From positions 14,673,136 through 14,737,135 of the forward strand of contig VZDJ01000219.1 in assembly GCA_008694505.1 (NCBI GenBank): a stretch of 64,000 nt of DNA. The letters are read 5' to 3'. Within the stretch, counting starts at the first letter, position 1. The number at the start of each line of letters is the position of its first letter. A program made the translations under genes and the position numbers. Below the pieces are notes generated by a model, which was not told the DNA's origin, made no database searches, and saw only the letters and a program-made list of their open reading frames with translations. Shown one piece after another: positions 47,202 through 60,200 of the stretch. This DNA is from Cyanoderma ruficeps. Its lineage: Eukaryota; Chordata; Aves; Passeriformes; Timaliidae.

Positions 47202-47355
47202 ATGGGGCTGCCGGCGCTGGAGTTCAGCGAGTGCTGCCTGGACAGTCCGCAGTTCCGGGAGCGGCTGCGCTCCCACGAGGCCGAGCTGGACAAGACCAAC
47301 AAGTTCATCAAGGAGCTCATCAAGGACGGGAAGTCGCTCGTCGCCGCCCTCAAGA
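47202..47355 (+). CDS. ARHGAP26: ARHGAP26 (GRAF1) coding exon 1, residues 1-51
   Basis: First coding exon of the Rho GTPase-activating protein GRAF1. This cytosolic BAR-PH-RhoGAP-SH3 protein binds curved membranes, works in clathrin-independent endocytosis, and downregulates RhoA/Cdc42 near focal adhesions. The exon encodes [20 protein letters not shown] and then a helical, charged stretch including [19 protein letters not shown]. This is nearly identical to the known vertebrate GRAF1 N-terminus, which forms the N-terminal amphipathic part and first helix of the BAR domain. The ATG has A at -3 and G at +4. The exon ends after Lys51 plus one base, with a GTAAGT donor from 47356. No later exon (rest of BAR, PH, GAP, SH3) is in the window. 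The frame is open upstream to 46887 only because the CpG island lacks stops. Paralogues ARHGAP10 and ARHGAP42 have related N-termini, but the sequence and the FGF1 neighbour point to ARHGAP26. Confidence 0.95.
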
Positions 47356-50300
47356 GTAAGTGCGGGGCCGGGGGCGGCCCTGCGGGACCCCACGACCCCC
47401 GCCCGGCCCGCGCTGCCCCCGGCACGGGGCTCCTCCACCCGGGACCACCTGCGCCCACCCGTGTGCCCCCTGCGTGCCCTGCTGAGCCTGGGCCGGGGGG
47501 ACGTGCCTGGTCCTGGTCCAGCGGGACGTGCGCGGTGCACCAGGATGTGCCGGGCCGTGGTCCATGTGTGATCCCGGTTCTGGACCCTCCGCACATGCAC
47601 GGGCCTTGCCCTGGTCCGTGTGAACATGTGTGCTGCACCGGGGTGGATCCATCGGGATGTGCAGGGTTCCGGCCCTGCTCCATCGGGCTGTGCGTGGCCG
47701 TGGTCCGTGGGGATGTGTGTGATTCTGGTCCTGCTCCAGCAGGTCCCGCTCCGTGCCCCTCGGGGGTCGCATCCTTTGGGAGCGGTTTTCCGGCGTGGTG
47801 GCTCGGTGCCTCGCCCCCCGCCCTCTCCGGTTGTCCTCTGTGCCCTCTCTGCTCAGGGTGGGCGATGCCCGGAGCCCTCGCTGTGGCTCTGCCCGAGCTG
47901 ACCCCTCCGGTGCCGTCCTCTCCGTCTCCATGGGGAAGGTGGAGGTGGTTGCAAAGCTGCAAGCCAGCGATGAGGAATCTGGGTGGGAGGGGGATGCAGC
48001 CATGCAGGCTGTGGCTCCGGGGCTGGGGAGACCCTCACCTGCCGCTGGCAGCGTCCCGGTCCTCCCTGATGTCCGGGCTGGGCTGGCTCCTGTCCCCACG
48101 GCCGGGGTTGGGGACACCTCTGCATGGGTACCCGCTGCCAGCACGGGTGGGCTGTGCCCTCGGCTGTGCTGGGTGGGCACAAGCTGCAGCTCTGTTTCTG
48201 CTGTTCCCTCATGGGGTCATTTGGGTTTTTTCTGTTTTGAAGTTTCTTTGGCCCAAATCACAGGGCGCTTCCCCGTCCAGGGGGGTGCCTGTGCCCAGCA
48301 CATTGGCAGCACGTGTGGGCACCAGTCTGTGCCGTGGGGTGACAGGGGCACGTCACAAACACAGGAGCCCCTGCAGCATCACCTGCCATGAACCAGCCTG
48401 GCCAGGGTCACCGTGGGGGCTGTGGGGCAGCGAGGTCATCCCAGGGTGCCCGGGCAGGTGATGCTCCATCCATTCCCACCACCCTGTCCATTCCCAGAGG
48501 GGCTGATTCCTGCTCCCTCCCCTTCTGATCTCACACCGAGCCCCGTGGGTGTAGTTCCTCTGTGCTGAAGTAGCAGCTGGTAACATCTGCCTTACAGGGA
48601 CTCCCATTGTACCAATTCTTGTCATTTGGGGTCAAAAGAATCTCAAACCTGACAGCTGTGGGTGCATTTATGGCTCTGCAGGTCTGAGCTGTGTTCTGCT
48701 GTGGAGCGTTTGCTGAAGGCAGCAATGCCTGGCCCTGCCCGTAGCATTCATTTTATCCCAGAACAAATCCTACAGCGTTGTTCATCACAGAAAATACATT
48801 TTGGGAGTGAGCTGGTGAGTCCCAAAGCATCTCTGGGCTCAGTCAGCTTGTTGCAGGTGCTGGCTGAGGTGACCAGCTGTGCTCTCGCCCTGGGCATGCT
48901 GTATTTGGTATTTTGGGGTGTGCTGTGGGCCCCTGTGGGCTGGTGGCTGCCAGTGGGCTCCTGTCCCCCTGGCTGTGGCCGTGGCTGTGCTGCACGCCCC
49001 AGGCTGCCCACACCGGGCAGGAAGAACGCTGGCTGGTCTCTGGAGATAAGGATGTTTTCATGGCTGAATTGTTTTGTAGCTTCTATTGAATGTGTTCCTG
49101 GATTAGCCCTTGATTCCTGCACAGGGCCGGCGGGGAGTTCCAGTGGTGCCCGGGCTGCAGGGACAGGAATAACGCTGATTCTGCTGGAGAGGGAATCAGT
49201 GCCCGGGCACTGCCTGCCCTGCCGCCACCTCCCCGGCACGTGTGGCACGGGGGTGGTCCCCAGGGTGCTCTGAGAGAGGGTTTGGGGCATGTGGGGCAGG
49301 GCAGAGGTGTCCCCTCCCTGGCTGGGGTGCCCTCTGTGCATCCTTCTCCTGCCGCAGGAGTGACTCCAGTGGCTGTGTGGCGGCTCCATGCTGTGATGGC
49401 TCTGACTGCTCCGGCAGAGCCCTGGTGCTGGATGGGATCTGGGCTGGCTTTTCCCATGTGTGTCACCCCCAGTGTGTGACAGGTCCGTGGTCTGATGTGT
49501 TGCATGAGCCCTCGCAGGCCATTGCAGTGTCCAGCAGCAGGGATGGAGATGCCCCAGGGGTGAGGAGCTGCTGTGCTGCCTGTTGCTGGTGGTTGTATCT
49601 GTGTCGCTGCTGCAGGGGCTGGGATGTCACCCCTGGCAGCCAGTGCAGATGCCATCTGGGGGCCATTCCTGACTGTGCTCACTTTTCTTAACCTGCATTC
49701 ATTTTTTAGTGGTGTTTCCAAGCGGTTTTGGTTTGTCTGCCCATGGCTGGGCATGGTGGCCTTATCTCGCTGTCATTGTCCCCATGCTGCTCCTCAGCTG
49801 TCGTTGTGACACGTGGCTGTGGGGCTGGGCAGGCCTGGGGGCAGCAGGCCCTGGATCAGGGCATCAGTGTGCAGTGAGGGGTTCCCAGGGTGTCTGGCCT
49901 TTGGGCAGGGTGGCAGCCTGCAGCCGGAGTTACGTGAGGCCTTTGCAATATCCTCTCCCCTTTTCCTTCCTCTTGCCTCTTCTGCGGAACGTTTCACATC
50001 CTCTTTGTGTGAAGACAGGCGTGGGGAGAAGGTGGAACTCTGTATTGGTGAGGGGCTGCTTGGGCTGGGCGGTGGAGGGGAGGAAGATGAAGAGGGAGGA
50101 AGAGCCCTCTGCAGAGCTGGGCAGGAGCACCAACACTGGTAGTGGAGGGATGGTGAGACTGGAGTAAGGACACGAAACAAAGTCTGCCAGGCTTTGGTGA
50201 AAGGGCTGCTCTGCCCTGCTTTTGCCCTCAGTGTAGGTAAAGAGAGAAATAGAAATGGTTCACAGCGCTTTCTCCTTCCCTTTGAAGAAAGAACAAATTC

Positions 50301-53300
50301 AGGAGGTTGAAAATGATCCTCATTTACTGAAGGGCTGGTCTTTCTAAATATCCTCAGATGCCAAGGGCATCTCTGGAGTGTGTGTGTCTGCGTGTACATA
50401 AATGCTCTTGGATCTTTTTCCCCCAGTGAGTTTCTGTGCCTGTTTCCATTGTCTCCCTTTGCTGCTTGGCTGGTATTCAGTGACCTGGTTTTCAGCAAAA
50501 CGTGTCCCTCTTCCTCCCTGATCCACCATCCATAAATTATTCAGAAAGTTTTGCAGATGCCGAGACTTCAAGTGTGACATAAATAATGAACTGGAAGCCT
50601 GGATGCCGTGAAAGTTGTTCTCCAGCTCGGGAGCTGTGGTGACCGTCAGGACCAGGGATGCTGAAGGATTTTCTCCCTTTGCATGTCCCCGTGCCTGTGA
50701 GAGGGGCAGGCAGGGAGCCAGTGGCTTGTCCCTGTGCTGGCATCACCTCCAGCCCCTGTGCTTCCATGGAGGGGGAGCTGGAGCCCAGGCACTCGGATGG
50801 TGGTGTGGGGATGCCCTCAGCTTGCTTTGGGAAACGTAGGGATAGAGGATGTGGGGCTGCAGGGGCTGCCAGCCATCCCCACCCCTGTGCTGTAGCACAG
50901 GGCTGAGCCTGGCACCCTCCTCCTCCTCCTCCCTGTGCCCTTCTCCTGCGCTGCCAGGCGCCGTGTCCCGGTGGCGATGGGGCTGTTGTCCCCTTCAGGC
51001 ACCGGGTGCAGCCTGGTGCCCTGCCACGTTTCTGCTGGTTTGTTTTCCTTCTTCCAACTCCCAGGCACTAATTTGAAGCCACCAAACCCGTCCACGCCCC
51101 GGCTGCTGCCGTGCTCCCACGGCACAAACTGCAATTTGTGTGCTGGGGCTGGGCTGGGGTGGCTCTGTGAGCCCCCTCCCCACGAGGGCACACGGCTGGC
51201 TGTGCCATGCCCCATGCCCCAGGCTCCCACGGGAAAGGCAGAGGGGCCTGTGCCCCAAAAGGCACAGCTGGGCTGGGTTGGTGTTTTGGATCACTTTTCC
51301 TTGGGCTGTTTTTTTGGCCAGGTCACCGCAGAGCTGCGGCCGGCAGCGAGGAGGGATGGGACCCAAGGGCTGATGGATCTGGATCCTGCAGTGCCTGGGA
51401 ACTCCTCTGGCCCCACCAGCTTCCCGGGGCAGATGCTGTGGCACTGTCCCACAGGTCTCATGGCAGCTCTGTCCCCCACCAGCGTGTCCCATGCTGGCTG
51501 TGGTGAGCAGCTGGGGGTTGTCCCAGCTCCCAGCTGAGGCTCTCAGCTGGTGGTTGTGCTGTCACAGAGCTGTGGCCTCCCTTCTGTCCGTGCCTGCAGG
51601 GTGTGATTGTGATGAGTTGCCCCCTGGGCTGACCCCTGTGTCCCTACAGCGTGCCAGGGTGGCTGCTCTGGCCTGGGCTGCCACCAGGGGTAATGCCAGC
51701 AGGGCTTTTGCTGCAGCTCTGGGGTATTTCCTGGGACACAGGAGGCTACCGTGGGGATTAAAACGTGAAGTGGGGTGGTGGGGTAGTTCCTGGTGGTGCT
51801 GTTGGTGTTCCAGGCTCGGGGATGTGCTTCCACATGGGTTGTGTTCCACACCTCTGCAGCACCTTGGTGAAACTGAGCCTTTGTGAGGTGTCTGTGCCCG
51901 CGGCTGTGTGGTGGCAGTGCCGGTCCGGGGTGGAGCTGCCGCTGGATCTGCAGCACATCGGAAGCGAAAGTGAAACTTTTGCCCAATGTTTGCTTAATTC
52001 CCTTTTTACACAAGCGAGGCTCAGGCGGGTGATAAGGAAACGTGACAGGCCGATGCCACCCATTGCCCACATCGTCACTTTGTCATCGCCTTTCCCGTCC
52101 CCATGGCCCTGGTTCAGGTCACTCGGTCCCCCCGGGAGTGGCTCTGGGGCAGCCCTGCCTCGGGTGGGCAGAGGGCAGGTGGATAACAGGGTGCTGTACA
52201 AAGTGCCCCCGTGGCCTTCTGCAGGGAGAAAGCCCTGGGTGTGCTGGAGCATGATCCCAGTCTGGGGCTGCTTTGTCACCTGGTGCCATCTGGGGTGACA
52301 GGTCTTTGTGCCCCAGGTGTTTGGTGCTGGGGAGAAGGAATGCAAAACCCATCTTCAAGTTATTTTCATCCTTTTTGCTCTTCTGATCCCTGAAGAAAAC
52401 AGTCACAGCCCAAACCTTTTCACCAGCCTTGCAGAGAAGGGAGGGATCAAAGTTCAGAGGTTTAGGTCTGGCTTTTCCAGGAACAGCCCCTGTTTGTGCA
52501 GGTGCAGACCTGAGTGCTCAGAGCCGTGCTCCTGCCCAGGAGAGCTCTGGGCTTTGCAGGCTCCTGTTTGGAGGAAGAGGAGCCTCATGTTTTCTGGAGG
52601 GTGCCCAACCAACAGTGACCGCCTGGCTGGGTTGCTGTGACCGCTGGCACTGGGCTCTGCTCGGGCTGTGCCATGAGCAGTGGTGCTGGGTGCTGGCACC
52701 GAGAGCCGGGTGCTGCCCACGGCTGGGGTGGGTGTGGGCAGCCAGGTGAGTCACCTGCACAGCCCAGCCTGTGCCTTCCCAGCCCGGGGAATTGCTGCCT
52801 TGGGGCAGGGGAGGGTTTCCTGGAGCATCCATGCGTTTCCCAAGGAGCTCATTCCATGCTCGGAGGGGCAGAGGGTCCCCTGGGCTCTCCCTCTGCCTTG
52901 AAAACCACAGGGGAAGCACGTGGGTTGGGGTTTGGCTGGTAAAATGATTTACTTTGATTTTTTTTTCCTGCTTTGTTCACCCAGCCGAGGTGTAACGTGG
53001 CTCTCCTGTGTCAGGGTGCATTTTTCCCCTCTTCGGTCCCGTAGTAAACGTTTGGTGTAGGGAATACTTTGAGCTGTGGAGGAGAGACATGATTGTGGCT
53101 CAGCCAGTCCTGCACCAGCACAGCCAGAGGCACCGAAGACTTCTCCTTTGCATGACCTGTGTGGCTTGTGCAACCACATCTTTAATAACTTGTCTGGGAT
53201 TTTATTCAAATGAGAGATAGGTGATAATATTGTGCTTCAATTTTAGCACAAGTTGATCCTCCTCTTCCTCCCCAGAGGAAATTAGCAACAGGAACATATT

Positions 53301-54835
53301 CCTGCTTGGGAGATGCTCTTTGTGATGGTGGTGGGTCTGCACTGTGGGCCCTGGGGGGATCCTTGTGCCAGCAGGGCTGGCTCCAGAGGGCTGCACACCT
53401 CTCCCCCCTGGCTCTGCCTGAGTGTCAGAGGGAAACTCACACTGTGTGGGTGCTGCAGTGGCTCCCCATGTGCACTGCTGTGGTTGTGATCCATGCAGGA
53501 GATCCTCACAACATCCCCAGGGAACATTCAGCCATCTCCCAGGGGAATCCCAGCCCAGCCAAGACCCCACAGTGCTGGCAGGTTTGGGGACTGATGGTGG
53601 GAGCCAGGGGCAGTGGGGTGGGCACCTGGTGTCCTGCAGTAGGCACTGGGGGGGTGCTGTGAGATGTGGGACCGGCCTGTGGGCAGCACTGACAGGGAAC
53701 CTGGTGAGCACAAGGGCTGGGGTGTGCAGGAGAGGCCGTGTTCATGATTACAGCTCTTACATTGTGCTGACAGAAGGCTCATTAACAGGGCTGGGAGATC
53801 CCTGTAATTGGGAGCATGCCACACAGCACCTCTGGGCACATGTCTGGATACACTGGGGTGGGGACAGAGCCCAGAGAAGCTGCAGGGCCTGCGCTGAGCA
53901 CGTGTCCCATGCCTGGTTAAACCCAACCCTTTGGGATGGCTGGGGATGGACTGGCAGGGGCTGGGACTGCTGGAGCTGGTGGAGACTGAGAGTGCACACC
54001 TGAGTCCAGGGAGTGACTCTGAGCAGGGGGTGGACCTGGGAAGGGAATGTGTAGGGCCAGCTTGGATGTCCCTGTGTTCCTCCAGCTCTGGGAGTCACCT
54101 ACATGCTGTGTCCTGCTCGTGCTTCCAGCACGGAGCAGATTTGCCTGATTTGGGTCAGGAGGCTGTCCTCCCAAGGCTGCAGATGTGCTGGCACAGCTTG
54201 AATCATCTGTCTCCATTCGTGTCTGCAATGCTGCCAGACCGAGAGGTGTGTGGCATCACCTGCGGCGTGTGTGGCACCACCTGCGTGCCCTGGACACGGG
54301 CTGGGAGGGGTGGGCTCTTCAGGTTTCCTTTTTTTCCCCTTGGCTTTGCTGGTGGCAGCTCTCAGTGACGTCGGGAATCCGAGTGAGGAAATGCCGTTCC
54401 CATGGTTGCTGAGGGGAGGGTGGGAGGCAGTGGCGGTGCTGTGTCCCTGCGCTCTCTCTCTGCAGGTTGGCACACGTGGTGCTTCTCTGGCTGATTCTGT
54501 AGCAGGGATGGCATGGGGCGAGGGGGCTCTGCCCTTGCTGTCTTGCCGGACCCCTCCCCAGCTGGCACCGACTCCTTTGTTCGCACCCTGTCCCCACAGG
54601 CACCCTAAAATCGTGGTGTGCTTCTCCCTGGAGCCCAGGAGCAATGCCAGCATCCCTGCACAAACCAGGGCAGGGCTGCTCGGGGGTTGGCATTCCTGCA
54701 CCGCCACCGAGGGGCTTCAGTCCCCACACCGTGTCCGAGGGGTAGCAGTGGTGGCAAGGGGGCCAAGCAACCCCTGCTCACGGTGTGGTTCTGGTTTGGG
54801 GCGTTCTGGGCCCCTTTTGCAGCATCCAGCAGCAG

Positions 54836-54932
54836 GACAGTGAGGGGACGGGCTGGGGGACAGACAGTGTGGGGATGGGCTGGGGGGACAGCGTGGGGAC
54901 AGGCTGGGGGACAGACAGTGTGGGGACAGGCT
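54836..54932 (+). repeat. About 30-bp minisatellite, 3 copies
   Basis: ggctgggggacagacagtgt plus gggga(c/t)g variants, in ARHGAP26 intron 1. Confidence 0.9.
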
Positions 54933-55009
54933 GTGCCAGGCATCCCTCGCTGTGTTCAGGTTGCTTCATCAGTGGCTTTTCAGGAGCGCTGCGATGAGTA
55001 GCTGTAGCG

Positions 55010-55600
55010 TGACCGCGGTGGGTGGGAGGGGAGGCAGAGCGAGGGGGAGCTCGTACGGAAACCTGCACAGCTTGTTCGCTCTGCTGTGAATCATCCCCGT
55101 CCTCCTCCGCCGGGCACGCGAGCGGCTGTCACCGCGCCGCCGGGGACAGGAATGTTTTCCCTGTTTTCCCGGCGCTCTCCCCGTGCCAAAGGTGCTCCCA
55201 CCTGCCCCGTGCTGGCGGCCCTGGGCCCGTGGGCTCCTGACGAGGGCGGGTCTTTAGGGCATCACCCCAGCTGTTAATGGCAAGGATGGTCTCAGGCGTG
55301 GCTTGGAGGAACTGGGAATTGTGCTCCTCTCTCCGCTCCCAGCTGCTGATGGGAGCTGGGGGGTGACGGCACGCCGGGGGTGCAGGGGGGTGCTGGGGAT
55401 GCTCCGTGCCGTGGGGACCGTGGTGCTGAGGGGGAAGGGGATGTCTGTGCTGCCATGCCAGGCGGGTTTCTAGCTGGTGGGAAGCACTGCAGCCCCCGGA
55501 CCATCTGGCTGTGGCACGTGGAGCGGCGGCACCGCCAGCGCGGGGGCCGCCTGTGCCAGCGCGGGGACACAGGGACAGCCGAGGCTGGCTGCTGCCACCT
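55010..55600. promoter_or_regulatory. CpG-rich patch in ARHGAP26 intron 1
   Basis: Elevated CpG with motifs such as gagcggctgtcaccgcgccg. It could be an internal promoter for shorter ARHGAP26 transcripts. No start element or first exon can be assigned. Confidence 0.2.
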
Positions 55601-55627
55601 CACCCTTCCCCGCACTTCGCTGCACCC

Positions 55628-55735
55628 TCAGGCAGGGCTCGGGGCAACCTGGGCTAGCGGAAGGTGTCCCTGCCCATGGCAGATGAGCTTTAAGGTCCCT
55701 TCCGACCCAAACCGGTCTGGGATTCCGTGGTGCAC
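55628..55735 (+). mobile_element. CR1 LINE fragment in ARHGAP26 intron 1
   Basis: Sense. It has gggcaacctgggctagcgga, then ggtgtccctgcccatggcag, then ttaaggtcccttccgaccca, ending in a degraded terminus (gggattccgtggt). Confidence 0.82.
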
Positions 55736-55993
55736 AGTGAGGGAAGCGTGAAGGGTTCTCTGGGCCGTGACCTGTAAAAAGAGCTGGCGTGGGGCTTTCC
55801 CTGACACTGCCTGGTACGGCGTCCCTTTGCTGGGTTTTTATTCTTTTTCTCGCTGAAGCAGCGTCTGTCCAGGGCGATGCCCTCGTTGAGTGCTGGTTGC
55901 TAAGCAATGTTTGACAAAAAAATCCCAACCATTGCAGAGCAGAGCGTTGGGTGTCTCTCCCACGAATTCCCGGAGAAAGCCCAGGTTAAAGGC

Positions 55994-56184
55994 AGTGATT
56001 TCTTCCTGGAAAGGGTGGCCAGATACTGGCACAGGCTACCCAGGGCAGTGGTGGAGTCACCACCCCCGGAGGGGTTTTACAGATGAGGACAATGGTCTGT
56101 GTTGGCTTTGGCAGTGCAGGGGGAACAGCAGGACATGAGAATCTTGAGGGTTTTTCCCACCTAAGTTGTTCCACGGTTCTGTGC
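55994..56184 (+). mobile_element. CR1 LINE fragment in ARHGAP26 intron 1
   Basis: Sense. It has ctggaaagggtggccagata, then ctggcacaggctacccaggg, then cacccccggaggggttttac. It is followed by a degraded 3' end (agttgttccacggttctgtg). Confidence 0.72.
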
Positions 56185-57011
56185 TGCGCCCTGGGCTGTG
56201 CATCCCTGTTCTCACCCTGCGTGCCTCCCTACGCTCCGCTGGAGATTTTAATTTATATTTCTCTTTTCCTGCCGAAGCAGGAAAAATTGACTCACTTGCC
56301 ACTGATGTTCCTGCAAGCACAGTGGGATTTTTCCTGTTCTTACAGTTGAGGTGGAGGAGCACCGGCGACAAAAGGATTTCCGCAGCCTCCTTGGGAGGAG
56401 AAGGAAGGAGGTTGTGCAGAGCAGCTCCTGGAGGGGCTGGGAGCTGGCACTGCCTCCCTGCCCTGGCTGTGGGTGACAGCTGCTGCCTCTGGGATGGGGA
56501 CAAGAGAGGAGGGACAGGGGAGGCACTGCCCTGTGCCATGGGATGTGCCAGGAAGGCCTGTCCTACCCGCAGGGACAGGGCGTGGGTCCCCTCCCCGCCT
56601 GGGGCACGGGGATCTCTGGGCTCATCATCCCCTGGTGCTTTGATGCTGCCCCTTGAGAAATCCAGCAGGCTCCCTGTGGCCCACCTATTAACTAATTAGA
56701 CTTAATAACAAACTAATCCAGGAGCGGGGCCACTGCCTGAGGCAATCTGGGTGTCTGGCAGGGGCTCTGCCACAGCCCCCACCCTGTGCAGGGACCTCCC
56801 TCCCTGCCAGACCCCCTTCTGCTCCACTAATGGGCATTGCCTGGGTCAGGAGCAAATTTCTTCTGGATTAGTGTCCTGTAAATCGATTAGCTGTCTCGGG
56901 CAGGGCGTTCTGTCCTAATGAAATGTGATTCCAGGCTCCAGTCGATGAAATATTGTGGTAACAAGGGTAAAGTCATCTGCAGCCTTCCTGTGGGTCGTGC
57001 CAGGGTTTGGG

Positions 57012-57275
57012 GAGGAATCACGGAATTACACGATGATTGAGGATGGAAATGATCTCCAAGATTATCAAGTCCAACCTGTGACCCATCGGCATCTTGTCAA
57101 CCAGCCCAAAGCACTTAGTGCCACATCCAGTCCTTCCTTGGACACCTCCAGGCGTGGGGGCCCCACCACATCCCTGGGCAGCCCCTTCCAAAGCCTGACC
57201 ATTCTTTCCAGGAAGAAATTTCTCCTGATGCCAAACCTGAACTGTCCCTGGCACTTTGAGGAGAACCTACAATTG
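57012..57275 (-). mobile_element. CR1 LINE fragment in ARHGAP26 intron 1
   Basis: About 260 bp antisense. It has ggaatcacggaattacacga, then atctccaagattatcaagtc, then agtccttccttggacacctc, then tttccaggaagaaatttctc. No usable coding capacity. Confidence 0.88.
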
Positions 57276-60200
57276 CTGGAGCAGTGTTATGCCAGCAGGG
57301 ACTGGCCTGCACTCCCCAGTGAGGGAGCTGGGGGCAAGGGGGAGCTGTGAGTAACACACATTTCCATCCTGCCCTGGGAGGCACTTTACTCACAGGTTAA
57401 GGCTGGAGGCATTTACATGCCCTGCCTGGAGCAGTAGCAGTGGGGCAGTGTGCAGGTGGAGGGGAAATGGGATATCAAAATCCTGGTTTTGGGAATAGCA
57501 GTCAGGGATTGGGGTTTGAAGGTCGGGCACGTGGTGCAATGGCACAGCCGTGCTCAGCAGGTCTGACATCTCTCTCTCTGAGCCAGCACTGTGCCCGAAC
57601 CCCTGGCCTGGTTGGGACACAGGGATTTTCACTTCTGCTTCCTCACGTTGCTCGCTCGTGCTGCCCGTGGAAATGCCAGCCAGGATGGTAATTTTCCATT
57701 TCATTACCACGTCCCTGATGTTTTCCAGGCACTTAAGCTGTCGCCTGCGTTTGCTGTTTGGATGCATCCCTCCTCTGTGTTGGAGTGGTGAATATTTACG
57801 TTGGATTTTATTTGGAGACCTTGCCTGCTCCCACCTGAGCTCCTGTTTCTCTGACGCTTGGCTCCCTGCCTGGCAAACCCTGTGGCTGCAGGTCGGGACG
57901 GGCCAGGGGGTTCTGCCATAAAACAACGCCAGGATGTGAACGAAAATAAGCACAGGGAAAAGTGCCAGACGTGGGAGCTGGGTGAGGAAGTGGAGAAATC
58001 CCGTTTTATTTTGTTTTGCTGCTAAGTGCACGGAACACTCTGTGTCCAGCACAGGAGAGTGGGGATGGCATCCGGGGGGTGCTGCCCTGTGCTGGGGGGC
58101 AGGTGGGCTGTGCCCCTCCAGGAGCTGCAGGCAGTGATGCTCTGGGGGCTGTGGGGGGACTGGGATGTTGCCATGTTGGTGCAGAGCAGCAGGAAGCCCC
58201 CAGGGCAGGGGTCACCAAGGGCTCTGCTCCGTGCCGGGGGGTTGTGCTGGTCTGATGTGCTGGTTGTCTACACGATGATGGTCAGCCTGGAAGCTGCTTG
58301 CCAGGCTGGTGGCACCTGGCTTTGGGCCCCTTGTCTTCCAGGGCCGTGCTGGGGGTGTGTGGTGGTTGCCAGGAGGGCTCTGGCAGGTTTGGGTTTCTCT
58401 GAGCCCCACTGCTCCTCGCTGGGAGTGGGGACTGTTGGGCTGTGCCTCCCTGCAGCTGCAGACATCTGTCTCCTCAGGCTCTCCAGGAATGGGAAGCCTT
58501 TCCGGGGGTCGTTTACATCATCCCTGGGTTTTGTTTGCTGCATGTGCTGGCTGCAGGCAGGGCAGGCTCTGCTGCCTGGCACCCCTGGCTGCCCACACAG
58601 GCAGTGCCAGGGGCTCCTGGTCCCTCCGTCTGCCATCACTGCCCTTCATCCCCATCATCACCTCTGGCCACTCTCCCCGCCGTGGTCTCCGAGTCAGGAG
58701 CTGCTGCAGCTCGTTAAAATAACCTGATTAGTGCAGGGCTGGGGCAGGGGCAGACTGGGCACAGAGCACTTCACTGTGGAGTGGCTCCTGCTGAAAAGTC
58801 CTGTTTGGGCAGGGGAAGAACATTGTCCAGGGTTTCCATGCAGGGCAGGTGGGAGTCTCCCGGGTCTCCCTTTCCCGGTGGGATGGAGAGGTCATTGCTT
58901 GATGGTTCACATGCCAGTGCTGAAGTCCCTTCAGGTGGGAGCCTCGGCGAGGGGCACTTCATTAACTGTGTCAGGGACACTTCATCAGCTGCACTGTTAT
59001 TAACCCATCCCTGCTGCCTGGAGCAGTGTCTCTCCTGCCAGTGTCACAGCCCTGGTGACACTCTGAGGGGAAAGGCAGAGCTGGGCTTCTACAGTGTCTC
59101 AGGCAAGGATCTGACTCATGAAAGTGGCCCTGTTGCAATATGACTCGATGGGCAGGCGCTGAGAAAAGCTGAACAGGAAGGATGGAGAAGGGCTGTGGGA
59201 CCTTTGCCTCTGTGGCAAAGCAGGCCCAGCACTGGGCTCAGGGCTCCAGAGCCTCAGCAAGTCCAGGGCTGATTCATGGCTGAGAAGTGGGGCAGCAGGG
59301 CAAGGGTTCCACCTGACCATCAACTTCCTCAAACCAGGGGAGAACAGGAGAGGGGCTGGAGCAGTGGGAGTTGAAGTGGCTTCTTGCCTTGGTGCTGCTG
59401 CAGCCCTGGCCCTGCTGCAGGATGTCACACAGGACACGCTGGACTGGCAGCTTGGGCCCTGATGGTCCTTGTGGCTTCACTTCCCTTGGATCTCCAGCGC
59501 CTTCTGTCAGGAATCTTGGGAAGCTTTGCGAAAACATCCTGGCCTGGCAAAGCTGCCAGGATAACTCAGAGCATTATTGATTTGGGGGTGGCAGGATGAC
59601 GTGGCCGGGTGCTGGGCTGGTGGGCAGCGGGGGATAATTTTAGCTGTGCAGCCAGGCAGCCCTTCCGAGGGACAACTTTGTTTTTCACCCGGCGCAGAAC
59701 CTTTTATCTCTTAAAATACCACGGAAATCATGTCTTCAGCGTGCTGCTCAGATGTGCTGTGCAGTTTGAGCCTGGTCAATGGTGCCTTTCAGCCCACAAA
59801 GGGTCCTCTGTCCCTGTGGCAAACGCGGCCGTACGGAGCCACGTTGAGTGGGAATGCAGGCAGACAGGGATGCCTCGGCTGGCAGCAGTGCCCAGAGCTC
59901 CCCTGGCTGCAGGGCAAGGCTGAGCCTCAGCTGTGGCACCTCCTGGACCTGCTCTCTCGGGGCATCTCGGGCAGAGCTCCAGGATATTTTGCTCTTTAGC
60001 ACATCTGGGCGGTTTTGGGTTCTCCCTGTGGTTTTGTAGGGAATGCGTGTTTGTAAACTTCCCGTGGCAAAAGTGAAGAGGTGGGATTTGGCCTCCCTGG
60101 GTGTGCTGCTGAGACAAGGCTCAGCTGGAGGCTCTGAGTGTGGAAAAGGCACCAGAATGGGGTCTGGGGAGCTGTGGGGCCATGTCAGCTGTGCTCCCCC

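Noticed and set aside
46578..47962. Long minus-strand open frames (349 and 453 codons) over the CpG island
   Set aside because: Low-complexity Arg/Pro/Ala/Gly composition typical of GC-rich antisense DNA. No domain and no splice support.
46887..48461. 524-codon plus-strand open frame containing the ARHGAP26 start
   Set aside because: Only residues from 47202 to 47355 match ARHGAP26. The upstream part is promoter/UTR and the downstream part is intron after a consensus donor. The openness comes from stop-poor CpG DNA.
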